Of a stretch of 41,045 nt of DNA, positions 23,880 to 34,494 are shown piece after piece. The stretch spans positions 260,190 to 301,234 of the forward strand of contig NW_003129359.1 in the NCBI RefSeq assembly GCF_000003605.2. Direction: 5' to 3'. Below the pieces are notes generated by a model. That model saw only the letters and a list, made by a program, of their open reading frames with translations, ran no database searches and had not been told where the DNA came from. Positions within the stretch are counted from its first letter, which is position 1, and the number at the start of each line of letters is the position of its first letter. Source of the DNA: Saccoglossus kowalevskii. Lineage: Eukaryota; Hemichordata; Enteropneusta; Harrimaniidae. Made by a program: the position numbers and the translations under genes.

Positions 23880-24707
23880 TTACACTGTACACATAATATT
23901 GGAGTCAATGCTTCGGCTACTGAAAAGAACTGTCCGACATTTTCATTGAAACCGTGTGAGATATGCACTTTGATGTCACTGTGTTAATTTGACAACCACG
24001 CCCAACATTTACCGCATTATTAGCTATCTTGTGTGAAACAATTGTGTCTTTCTCGTTATTGTTTCACTGTTCTGAACTTAGTAACAGAATGCTTACCGTA
24101 TTGAGCACCTGTGAATGGAAAAACGAAATATTGATTGCAACAATCGTCCTTTCAAGAAGATATTAACAATTCTGTAGGTCTAAATTTCAGAGTTGACAAG
24201 GTGTATGCTCAAAATAAACACAGCGTAAAGTAAATCATTAATAGTCATTAACACCCTAGGCTACCACATTTTCAACATAAATTGTGTCACCTGCTGTCGT
24301 ACATTGTACGTGTACATGTTGTTGTAGGACTCATGGAAGCTTACCGAAATAATTTCAGGATCTTTATTTGGGGTCTTGGGAATATTATATGGCATATTTG
24401 GTGTCTATATTCGTGAAATACATGAGGATTCGCTAACATTCCCATTGATATATGGCTGATCCGTTCCCAACAGTCAGATGGCAGGATTCGTGATCGTTAT
24501 TTTCTGTATAGATTCAATAAACGCAAGTTTAATTTAGGAAATTGACTGTCATGATTGACGGACAGGCCCATATGTTAAAACATAACATGTGCCTATTTTT
24601 GTTCAGGATTTCGTACTTTTCATTACCTTTTCCACGTTTGTTTACTGTGCCGACAAAACCATAAAATATCGTGTAAAAACTAACCTGCACTTCCCTGACT
24701 GTTAACA

Positions 24708-24985
24708 ATGTTATGTTAATTACAATCTGCTGAAATACATGTGAACAAACATTGGCATTAGTACTGTAGACACATATTAAATGATAATATTACACTACAA
24801 TAAATCTGTATGTTTTAATCCAACAGTACTCGTACATCAATATTATCTTCCCCCGTGGTGAATTGCTAGTCGCCAAAGAACTTTCTGTTCCAGTAACTTG
24901 TTTTTCCTCTCTCAGATCTGGTGTATAGTACCGGCTGGAAACTTTCATTTCCACTGTCTGATGATTCATTATTAGAATCATCAGA
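24708..24985. repeat. Inverted repeat, left arm
   Basis: Reverse-complementary to 25802-26010 over about 200 bp with small gaps. Shared stretches include TTAGTACTGTAGACACATAT, ATATTACACTACAATAAAT and GTGGTGAATTG. It flanks the stalk-exon remnant of unit C. Confidence 0.75.
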
Positions 24986-25590
24986 CAGAGGGTCCTAAAC
25001 ATAGCTCTGACTATAACTCAAGTTTTTAACATGTCATTCAATGTAAATACAATTGGTGAATGAGTAATAAGATGACTCATTGTTGAGTATATCACTGTTT
25101 GTTGAGGCAACACAGTCAACTGTGCATAAAATCTCAGCTACTTTTACTGTGGTGTCAAGATCGAGACTTGCATTGCACATAAATTGTGACCCTTCCATGT
25201 ATGCTTGCACATCTTACTCAGTAACCCTCTCCTAAATACTTCAAAAGTCAGTGATCCACCCCACAAAAACACCAACCTACCCCTCCTGTACATTCTGTCC
25301 AGTTAAACTTGGTCACCTTTGTCACTGCGATATAGTGGCATTTGATTTAGGTTATTTAACATTGAATCTAAACCACATACGTGTGTTAGATTTTGTAGAA
25401 AAAAATGCTGTTGTTGGAGATAAATAAAGGGAAAATGTGGACCACTAAATAAATAATTAAACAATTTGTAAGACAAACTTGAACTACTAGTATTTGCACC
25501 CACCACCCCGATTTCGAACGGGCATCTCCTTAGAACATGCGAACATATCAAGCAATAACAAAATTTACATCTAATTGTGTGTAGTAATAC

Positions 25591-25749
25591 CTTCTTTTGT
25601 AACATCTTCCGTAACATTAGATGTCGTGCTTACATTGTCATCTGTTGTTATAAGTGACTTGGTGTCATATACTTTTGAGATACCACGAGAGTTAGCCGCC
25701 CCTGTCATGTCATATGCAGATGGTGTTAAATGTTTATCCAGTTCTTGGG

Positions 25750-25753
<4 letters not shown>
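25591..25753 (-). pseudogene. Truncated stalk exon of unit C
   Basis: It matches the last 163 bp of exon 2 in genes A and B and keeps the donor (GAAG/GTATTAC). Its 5' half, with the CCC motif and the acceptor, is replaced by the dinucleotide tract at 25754-25794. The open frame across the tract reads Leu-Ser repeats and is an artefact. Confidence 0.75.

Positions 25754-25794
<41 letters not shown>
25754..25794. repeat. (GA)n microsatellite, 41 bp
   Basis: About 20 perfect GA dinucleotides, exactly at the point where the stalk exon of unit C is cut. Confidence 0.95.
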
Positions 25795-25796
<2 letters not shown>

Positions 25797-25801
25797 CACT
25801 C

Positions 25802-26010
25802 GGACATTCTATTAATGAATCATCAGATCTGACATATAAGTTACTGGATTTTTGGCGACTCACAATTCACCACTGGGGGAAATAATATTTATGTACTGTT
25901 GGTTAAACATACAAATTTATTGTAGTGTAATATTATGATATAATATGTGTCTACAGTACTAATAGCCACTGTTGTTTTTACATGTATTTCGGTAGATTGT
26001 AATTAATATG
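25802..26010. repeat. Inverted repeat, right arm
   Basis: Reverse complement of 24708-24985, less some 70 bp of gaps. With the microsatellite it marks the rearrangement point between the forward and inverted parts of unit C. Confidence 0.75.
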
Positions 26011-26633
26011 CAAATATAACGTTTACATCACATTAGGTAATACCCTGATTATTCAAATGTAATCTTTAAAATGCTATCATCTTAGGCCATGATTGTCCAG
26101 TGTAAGAGTAATTAAGGCCACAAGTACAAGTCAATAATATTTGATCTAGCAGTGGAGTGGCCAGCATCTTTCTGTTATAAATTTACAACCAGTTACCTAT
26201 GGTTGTTCTTTCTCATCCCACTGCAATGTTTGGCAACAAGGCAGACCTTTCTACCTCCGCCGACCTTCCCTTCACAGTGTATTTGGCGTTCTTTGATATA
26301 ATTTCTTTCTGTTTAGTGTATGTTTTATAGTATAATTGTAGAATTTTCTTCACAGGGATGTATTTACCCCAAGCTAGGGGAAACATTTTTTTGTATGGTG
26401 GCTGGCTGGCATGCAGCTACGAGCCTATCTATTTAACAAGTTATTGTGAATGACATAATCCCCGTTGTAATTAGGGGAAATGTTATTCATGCCAAAAATA
26501 AAGTATAGTTAGTAATTTAGAGTGAACAAATGGCTGGTCTAGTATCAACAGAAATTAGATGTATTGAATTACACTTATATATATATGGTTAGAAATTAAA
26601 CAGGATAAGCTATTCATGCATTTTTTGTACCCA
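26011..26633. other. Non-coding sequence between rearranged blocks
   Basis: I see no gene and no match to units A or B. Confidence 0.4.
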
Positions 26634-29600
26634 AACTGAATTTCCTTTGTCTGGGCTCATGTACAGAGATAGAGTAGTAAGGTCAGAAAGCAAGATTACA
26701 GGCAGTCAACCGTCTTTGATCTGATTGTGAAACTCATTGCCATGAACATGTATAATTTGAAGAAAAAAAAAACATGTCAACAATACATTTTGAAAAAAAC
26801 AAGATGGTTGCCACGAAACAATCAACAAGGACATGTATCTCAACATAAACAATGTTTGTATCAGATTTGAACAAAAAACGACAAATCCTGTCAAAGAAAC
26901 CACATTTAAAAAAAAACAAGATGGATGCCAGTTGGCCATCTTTGGTCTGATTATGGAACAAACTGATATGAACATGTATTCCTATATATATGTCCCTAAA
27001 AAGCCTTGGTGAAATCGTTGTATGGTCAAAAAGCAAGATGGCCACCAGTTGGCTATCTTTTATCCGATTGTAAAACAATTTTTTGTGGACATATAATCTA
27101 AAACGTACAATGCATGTACCATATTTTAACAAAAACTGAAAAAAACATGCATAAGATACCACATTTTCAAAAAAACAAAATGGCTGCCAGTCAGACATTG
27201 GATTGAATCAGTAAACCACTGCATGTGCATAAGTCCCAGGTAAAGAACTAGACACATGCAAAGAATGAACAGGTTTGATCCACAGGGTTCTGAAATATGA
27301 CTCTAGACGGAAGGAAAGACGGACGGACGGAGACCGAATTATAAGTCCTCGTTTTGAACTTTTGAACTGATTGTCCTAATTTATATCTTGCTATAGTGTT
27401 CATTTTTATAAGTTTATTGTTCAAGTTAGTTTTGAATAATATATAATATTTCATTCAACATCACACTGATTCAGAAGGAAGAACACTGCACTGAAGATAC
27501 TTTTGCAATTATTACTAAAATTCGATAGAGCAGTAAAGTTTGTCTGAATCTTAGTGTTAGAGTACGTAATAAGAATATCGAATGGCGGTATTGAACATTT
27601 GTATCTCGTATTCTAAAGAATACACACACGATTCACAACACTCATAAAGGTGCCAGTAAAATTGTGTATGTATCACCCTAATGTGGTACTTAACGGTATC
27701 ATATATTGTTCTCTTCTCAATGAGATCTGAGCTAACTGATTAAGTAGAAAAGTTCTAAGCTGTGTAGTAGAACCTCAATTAGTATGTGTATATAATTGTA
27801 ATACGTGTACTATACATATAATTAGAAGGAGGGGGTGTCACAATTTTTCATGCAAAATTCAAAGGAGAGGTCAGCAAATTGTATGCAGATGTTTGTGAAG
27901 GGTCATATATTTTTATGTACACGACTTTAAAAAAACTCCGGCCTACCCCCCTGTACTTTTTGTCGAGTACCTTATTTTGTCGTGAAACTGATTTAGAGTA
28001 AAAATCATTACTGATAATCACGATAGTAACTAATAGGACATTTGTTTGTTAATTTAAAACTTACAGAAGCAAAAAAACAACAATGAATATTTGATCTTAT
28101 TGTGTACTATTGATGTTATTCACTCTTGTATGTTAGATTTGGAGAATATACACACATACAGTAGGATGATTGCATCTACCGACACCTAGCGGAAGTCACG
28201 TGCTGTCTGAGTGCATACTTTGCGATATACTTGTGATAATCTTATTGTTTTCCCACTTGTATTCATATTTGTTTCCGATATAAAATGTCCGAAATGCCAT
28301 TGTAAAGTGACGTAATTTTATTTCAGTCACACGCTACATTGTTGCTGCATTCGATGTAAACAAAAGAAGGAGTTCTAATGTGACGTAAATATGGCGTACA
28401 TATTTCACACGTTTTCCAAATAAGAAAGACATTAGAACGCGCCCGTAACACTTTTAAACACAGAAATATAGTTTTACGGACTACTGTTTTCACCATCTAA
28501 TGTAATGCTATGTACACCGTTTTTTTTTCTTACTCAGTGTTGAATGGATGCAGTATGAATAATGGTGGCTGTCAACACATTTGCATCAATGGTAGCCATA
28601 GTGATTATCATTACATGTTACCCAGCATACTACTTAAACACTGATCAGAAAACATGTACATTGATATGTTACATCAACAGTAAGTATTATTACACATACA
28701 CACTCTCAATTAGCAGGCAACTTATCTCGGACATCGTAATGTATATTATTGGAAAAATATAATCCCTAACATTGGAATTACAGTACACTATTAATAATAA
28801 ACAATCAGTGACATACATCAATTGTAGGAAACACAATATCAACGGAGACAAGTTACTGTTTGAATTACTACTCAGCAACTTACAAGACTAGGTATTGCAT
28901 TATGTGTGTTTATAATACAGAATTCAAATGTCTGACAAAATGAAGGGCAGAAAATTGAGGTCGTTTATAATAAAATATACATGTTTATAATTTAATGTTA
29001 CGAATTCATACTGACCTATCCAGGAATGACAATGTAATATCATCATGGGTTCTAATTACAATTAATCAGTTTGTTCAAAATTATCTAATCATTGGCCCAT
29101 GTAAAAACATTTGATATATACATCGGATGTCTCAATCTACCAATCAGCGGCCTGCGATTGAGTTGCAGCTCAATAAGGTCGCGTGTCGCATGCACATTCT
29201 CGTAGACACAGTCCAATCAGTGTCTTCACAAATTAACATACATTTATCGCGTGACGTATCGTAGGTACTGTCCAATCAGTGCCTTCACCAACGCTTATAC
29301 GCGTGTCATTTAAATTGTTTGCTATTTATCCTTGGTTTAGTGAAAATACCCAGGTCGGTGTTCATTCATACAGCATCCATATATCTTGTGTTGTTACATT
29401 GTTCGAGCCCTTCTAGCGTTGACTAGTTTTGATAACTTCTGTCTACCTAGGGAATCTCAGTTTTAAGTATACTCGTATATCTATGCCTGATATACGAATA
29501 CTTCTTGATCAAAGCAGATTATCAGTATTGACAAATTGTTATGAATACGTTTATAAGCAAAGCCCAAGCTTTGAACCTTTCACTTTTTCTTATTTTAAAT

Positions 29601-29757
29601 AAATGGTTTATAAAGACCATTCTCTTGATTGGTGTTGATATCAGTATTTTCAGCACACACTACTATAAACAAGGCTTCATACTAATAATAAGTAAAAACG
29701 TTTATGGAAGTTGTCATCATTGCGATTCACTAATTCGCATGTACAATTGAAAAGTTA
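26634..29757 (+). pseudogene. Inverted partial copy of the lectin locus
   Basis: The reverse complement of about 8163-11320 of unit A: the 1.9-kb intron segment, the EGF exon, and the intron up to, but not including, lectin exon 4. The match stops near 29757, just where exon 4 should begin. Open frames at 26706-27198 (minus) are repeat sequence. It probably arose by inverted duplication and cannot make a lectin. Confidence 0.8.
28541..28682 (+). pseudogene. EGF exon of the inverted copy, frameshifted
   Basis: The acceptor TTCTTACTCAG and donor GTAAGTATT remain, and CSMNNGGCQHICINGSH is readable. Two bases are missing after GATTATCATT, so the frame shifts before the fourth cysteine and hits a stop. 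A Cys-Asp to Cys-Tyr change follows near the end. The exon is 142 bp instead of 144. Confidence 0.8.
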
Positions 29758-29904
29758 TTAAAAGTTATTAAAGCTAGGAGCTTTAACTCGATATTTTGGT
29801 GTACATGTATTTGTATTTCATTTCCAGTACTATTATCTTGTCTACCCCATTCTATCAGTGAACGAACCCCCTGTTCAGCGTGAGTTCTGTGGGTGGCCCT
29901 ATCA

Positions 29905-30050
29905 ATTGCAATAAGCAGTTCTTACACTGTGACATTTTAGTGTCAGAAGTGGGATTGTCATTGTGATTCGGATTGGGATTTGGTATTGATTCTGATTCAC
30001 AATCAATTTTGTATTCTATTATCAATAATCCCCTCACTATATTGAGAATA
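29905..30050 (+). mobile_element. LTR end, primer site and leader fragment, plus strand
   Basis: ATTGCAATAAGCAG, then CTTACACTGTGACA (LTR end at 29934), then TAGTGTCAGAAGTGGGAT (a mutated primer-binding site) and a leader with AATAATCCCCTCACTA. It matches the minus-strand element at 31990-32075 in opposite orientation. It is only a short remnant. Confidence 0.65.
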
Positions 30051-31057
30051 GAATCCAAAATTTATTGTGAATAAAAATCAGAGTGGTGGAAGTTTGAAGC
30101 CACAATTTACAAATGGAAATATGGACTGATCCATGGGAACACAGAAAATATAATTCAGAATAAAGCATCAGATGCAGGTTATAATTATATCTTATGGCTG
30201 TTCCATTGAATCAATTATGCAAGGATACAACACTGTGGTTGACAGCAACAAAAAGTAGTTCTTCATTTCATCAACTATATCTACAGAAAGGGTGGCCCAT
30301 TCATTAACATCATCAAACCTTATTTGAGTACAGTAAATCTGATTGCACAATGGCATGATGTAAATGATATCAATAGCTCGTTGATTGGCTTCAACAGAAC
30401 TCACGTAAATGGTAGACAGTACAGAGCATACATTCAGAAAACGCCTGGCAAACAATGTGCATATCCATACTCATTCCCAAGGATGCAAGGGTTTTCACGC
30501 AATCTTAACTGGCCATGTGCAAACTTAAACAAATACACAAACACATATAATGTACAAACACACAAGTTTTATTTATTCATCACATGCACATGCACAATGA
30601 CAAACTTTGAGATCATATTAAATAGTCATTTATATCTTCATTTGACTGCCTTTCAGTTCCACATAGTAAGACAGTGACAAATATGCATGGTAAAGCAGAG
30701 CCGTGACATTCTGATTCTCAATGGTAGGATTCATGTTCATCACTAAATTTACTCAATAGTTTTGCATATTTCAAAGTTCATAATTTTACTTTCTTGTTAG
30801 ATTATTGCCAGATCTATTAGCTAAAGCACACAAACAAACAAACACGAAGTCTCCCTAAATGGTGGGTCTACGACAAGTTGTCTATAATTGAATACTATGA
30901 CACCTTAGTATCTGTAAAAATTCAACAACTAATTAAATCCTAGAATACAAGCACAGCTTAGATAGTGAAGGAATTTATCTTACAATGCAGATAATAGTGT
31001 TGTAGCTTACTAGACCTTTAAATAGAGCTACACACAGGATACACAGTTGAAATGACG
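30051..31057. other. No gene supported
   Basis: Overlapping open frames on both strands (30192-30455 minus and 30324-30677 plus) have no recognisable domain. By position this may be degraded retrotransposon sequence. There is a simple ACAA-rich patch near 30830. Confidence 0.35.
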
Positions 31058-31609
31058 GACATTGCTGTAGACAATGCAGAAAACACACACGAAGTTTTGC
31101 CTGTCAATAATGCACTAAGATTCATCACCCAACTATCACACGGCAATTTCTGAGTTGCAGCAAATACGTCGAACCTTAAAATAAATGCATCTATCTAATC
31201 CCTAGTCTTACCAAAACAAAGGTAGTTTTGAACCCTTCGAACTATTATGAACTGTGCCAACTGTTCTATGACTTTATTTTGACCATTATCTTCCGCACGC
31301 AATCTCAACACTTCAATTTCAAGCTGTCTTATTGACATTGCTGTAGACAATGCAGAAAACACACACGAAGTTTTGCCTGTCAATAATGCACTAAGATTCA
31401 TCACCCAACTATCACACGGCAATTTCTGAGTTGCAGCAAATACGTCGAACCTTAAAATAAATGCATCTGTCTCATCCCTAGTCTTACCAAAACAAAGGTA
31501 GTTTTGGACCCTTCGAACTATTATGAACTGTGCCAACTGTTCTATGACTTTATTTTGACCATTATCTTCCGCACGCAATCTCAACACTTCAATTTCAAGC
31601 TGTCTTATT
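31058..31609. repeat. 276-bp tandem duplication within gag
   Basis: Two copies, 31058-31333 and 31334-31609, each beginning GACATTGCTGTAGACAATG. I see only three differences. The period is a multiple of three, so the frame continues across the junction. Confidence 0.9.
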
Positions 31610-31850
31610 TTCCCTTACTCTTCGCGGTCTCAATATCTCTCTATTGCCTCATTTTTCAATCTTTCAGCCTCACGTTCTCTGTCTCTTTCCGCACGTTCAA
31701 TTCTCAACCTTTCAGCCTCGCGTTTGATGTTCTCTCATTCCTCTCCTCACGCTATCTATTCTCTCGCTCTGTCCTCATAAATTGAGTAAGCTCTTACCCC
31801 TCATACCCCAATTCTATACCCAACTCTTTAAGTTCTTTAACAATATCCAT
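31058..31850 (-). pseudogene. gag: gag fragment of an LTR retrotransposon
   Basis: It starts with ATG at 31850-31848 (MDIVKELKELGIEL). Next comes an Arg/Glu-rich coiled-coil stretch (ERLRIERAERDRERE), broken by stops and frameshifts, then a capsid-like segment (DAFILRFDVFAATQ and MNLSALLTGK) like Ty3-type gag proteins of invertebrates. The capsid part is duplicated in tandem. A TAG at 31197-31195 closes the last frame. The protease, reverse transcriptase and integrase genes are not seen downstream, so the element is truncated. Confidence 0.65.
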
Positions 31851-32020
31851 GCTGAAAAGGTGTGAATCAAGTTCCAGCAGTATTAAATAAAGCAATTTAA
31901 TGTCCACCTAACAGTACAACCTGGTCTGACAACACCGTGTTCTCTAGACCTTAAGTAGTTACGAAACAGTCAATTTAGTCAGGGGATTACTGGCAAGAGA
32001 ATCCAAATCAGGCTCACAAT

Positions 32021-32036
32021 CCCACTTCTGACACCA
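32021..32036 (-). other. Primer-binding site of the LTR element
   Basis: On the minus strand, three bases after the LTR end, the sequence is TGGTGTCAGAAGTGGG. It begins with the TGG that pairs with a tRNA 3' CCA. The sequence resembles leucine-tRNA primer sites in invertebrate Ty3-type elements; this comes from memory and is not checked. Confidence 0.6.
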
Positions 32037-32039
32037 AAA

Positions 32040-32997
32040 TGTCACAGTGTAAGGTCTGCTTATTGCAATATATCAAAATATCAAAAGAAAACAGAAACAA
32101 AACAAATGGTTTTATTGTGCAGCTCATGTACAAATGGGACCATTATTAATATCCAACAGGATTGTGTTAGTATATTAACAAAATAGATAATGGTCCTTCC
32201 GCAGGAACACCTACCAAACATTTGTTAAAAAGTATCTTCAGCAAAATGAATAATTTTTATAGTTCACCTGTTATTATGAATTTAAATTTTAGCGTTTATA
32301 TCAGATATTTATTTACATTTAAGTTTGTAATTAAACGACTAGATCAATACACTTTTTAGTAAAAACTACAGAATAATTGACTTCTTTATGAATAATAACA
32401 AAGGCCAACTTTATATGTCATCAAATTTTTCAATTCAATTGGCTGAAGAACTAAATATTGTCTATGATCACAATGTGAGCACATGCTTTACGAAACATAG
32501 CAACTGTGGCCACCCACACATATTCAAAATAAGACCTTTGCTGATTGGATAATGTTGAACTATCTCATTAATATTATTCAGAACTAACCATGATGTCACA
32601 ATACAAACCCAATTAGATTTGTAAAAAGTACATTTATAAAATGTTCATAAGAGCCACAACTTTATGCCCTTCACTGTACATACATGTTGATCTTTGCTGT
32701 GCGATAAAAACGAAAGAAATAACAAACACTTCTAGAGCACAATCTGGCTATGTGAATTATTTTTAACAACTAATATTCTCGGCTGGTCGCTATTTGGCAT
32801 AAGAAACTTTAAAAAGTGCGTTGATTACCGTTTAAACTATAATTAAACTATTAACAAAGCATCAAACAAAATCCTGTCTGCATTAAATCTGCTTCACGAG
32901 CTGAACAATGTTCTGCGGTTACTCCAATGATAAACCATTTTTATTCAGGACAAAAAAAAACACACTTACAAAACACCGAACTCCCAAAACTGTGACA
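32040..32997 (-). mobile_element. Long terminal repeat (5' LTR)
   Basis: About 958 bp bounded by TGTCACAG and CTGTGACA, so the ends are a perfect 8-bp inverted repeat starting TG and ending CA. An AATAAA lies about 70 bases before the inner end (minus strand, 32115-32110). The primer site and gag follow. No second full LTR is present in the window. Confidence 0.65.
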
Positions 32998-33002
32998 CTG
33001 TA

Positions 33003-33411
33003 ATGTTGTATGGCAAATAATCCTCGTATATTGTGGCATTCAATTGGATGTTATTTATGTGTAACCAAGCATAGCCTGGGGGGTGTATATTGAAATGCTT
33101 TGTATTGGCTAAGAGGATATTTACGTGGTCGGTGTGGTACACAAAAGACTACACTGATGTGAATACCTGCCGAGGTGAACAGAGTCATCAACCATTGTTA
33201 CAATGGACTTTGTAACAAGTTCACGAGTTTGAGCTAGTGCACCCTTTCGTCACCTTCGTATTATATCGTAACTTACTATAATATCTTCCTAAACTAAACG
33301 TGCTGTACTAGTACATCCAAATTATGAATGCGGCGAAAGAGTGTACTAGTAAGCACATATTAGGCCATGCAATTTGTGTTTTATAACACATTACACGTTC
33401 ATACTATAAAA
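33003..33411. other. No gene supported
   Basis: Non-coding sequence between the LTR and the Cys-rich exon. Nothing is recognised. Confidence 0.4.
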
Positions 33412-33707
33412 TTAATAGTAAACACACTGCATGCTCAAACTGCAACATAACGTGCATAGATCGTCTGCCGTCTTATTCTCGACGTCTACTAGCGGTGTCC
33501 CGATTTCTTCACAAAACGATGTAAAGACGCTTCTAGAAAACCTGATTGCGTCCTTCGTCTTCGGTGTAATATGTTTACCAAGTTTCGGGTTTGAAGGGTT
33601 ACACATTTTGTATTTATTGTTGACGAGTGTACAACGTTGTTGTCGGAACACGAATTTCTGTTGACACAATATACACAGCAACAATCGTATGAATGCGAAC
33701 CCGCCAT
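33412..33707 (-). pseudogene. Cys-rich (zinc-binding-like) exon, split between two frames
   Basis: ATG at 33707-33705 opens MAGSHSYDCCCVYC. The protein-like continuation is in the other frame: QQKFVFRQQRCTLVNNKYK, ITPKTKDAIRFSRSVFTSFC and DDLCTLCCSL, ending TAA at 33414-33412. A one-base shift near 33660 would join them into a protein with a CxxC near each end, like N-terminal zinc-binding domains of the ZAD kind. Function is not established. It could be a pseudogene, a sequencing error, or two unrelated frames. Confidence 0.4.
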
Positions 33708-33729
33708 ACAGATCCTTTCGAGTATTCAC

Positions 33730-34319
33730 CTCCTATGGAGTCATTGTTGGTTGTCATAACACCGCCATTTTGTTTTTCTCTTTGTAAACAATCTCAGCGA
33801 ACACTTTGTTTTTATACCTACTGTAGGTGACCGTGAAATTAATGATCCATCACTTCGAAATTGTTTACTCGTCGTTCACAGCGAAGTCGTTTTCCTACTA
33901 TTTAATCACATTTCCAGCTGTAAGTATTTTTATTAGTACTAACATAAACTGTTCTTGATAATGTAAATCGACCACTTAAACTGAACATGTACAGAATGGG
34001 GTGTAACATTGAACATCATGACGTAGATGCAACCTCAGTAGTGATTGACATTACATGTTGAGTGTAATTATGTTCATTTGTTTCGAACTATTGCCTTGGT
34101 AACCTAGTTGCAGAAGATTGAATTTGAACTTTTTACATCACAACTGTCAATCTTAAAATTTGCCAACAGCTTAATCTGTATGATGGTTTTTAAAAACATC
34201 GATCAAATAACAATATGTATTTATTAATTATATATGTATTAACGGATGATCTATAGCATATTCGCATCTAATATACACAACAAGGGCATTTTGAGATTAT
34301 GCCTGTAAAATAACTATTA
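33730..34319. other. Intergenic sequence with ATGGCGG motif
   Basis: CAAAATGGCGG (minus strand, about 33770-33760) resembles a YY1-type core promoter motif and lies about 60 bases before the ATG of the Cys-rich exon. Nothing else is recognised. Confidence 0.3.
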
Positions 34320-34325
34320 TTTATT
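34320..34325 (-). terminator. Poly(A) signal of the LNR-like gene
   Basis: AATAAA on the minus strand, about 125 bases beyond the stop codon at 34453-34451. Confidence 0.55.
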
Positions 34326-34450
34326 GTTTATAATGTTTATCAATAAGAGAACAAGTTCACTGCATGAATATATTATATTGCAGTCCTAATTAATTAATCT
34401 GAGACCTCTGTTGTAACCATGGGTATCCGATCGAAGCCATCACATCCACA

Positions 34451-34494
34451 CTAAGGTTTAGGTCTGGTCTTTTTAGACACGGGTTTCTTCAAGT
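34451..34494 (-). CDS. LNR-like gene, exon 7 (terminal)
   Basis: The acceptor is ATATTTACAG before 34494. Two bases complete Asp, then LKKPVSKKTRPKP and TAG at 34453-34451. The AATAAA lies downstream. Confidence 0.6.

Larger units (their letters stand above)
23880..25753 (-). pseudogene. Unit C: broken third lectin copy, forward part
   Basis: It starts like units A and B (CACATAATATTGGAGTCAATG) and follows their 3' flank to about 24705. It then jumps into the arm of an inverted repeat and resumes at about 25320 with intron sequence like gene B, reaching the 3' half of the stalk exon (25591-25753; encodes ITQELDKHLTPSAYDM and SNVTEDVTKEG). No EGF or lectin exon lies in this forward part and the stalk exon is cut by (AG)n. 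It is not a working gene. Confidence 0.75.

Noticed and set aside
25571-25807. Leu-Ser repeat protein
   Set aside because: Translation of the (GA)n microsatellite fused to the truncated stalk exon.
26734-27198. 154-codon minus-strand open frame
   Set aside because: Lies in the diverged tandem repeat. The matching copy at 10797-11117 is not the same protein over its length.
30192-30677. Overlapping open frames on both strands
   Set aside because: No domain, splice sites or conserved copy in the window; could be decayed transposon.
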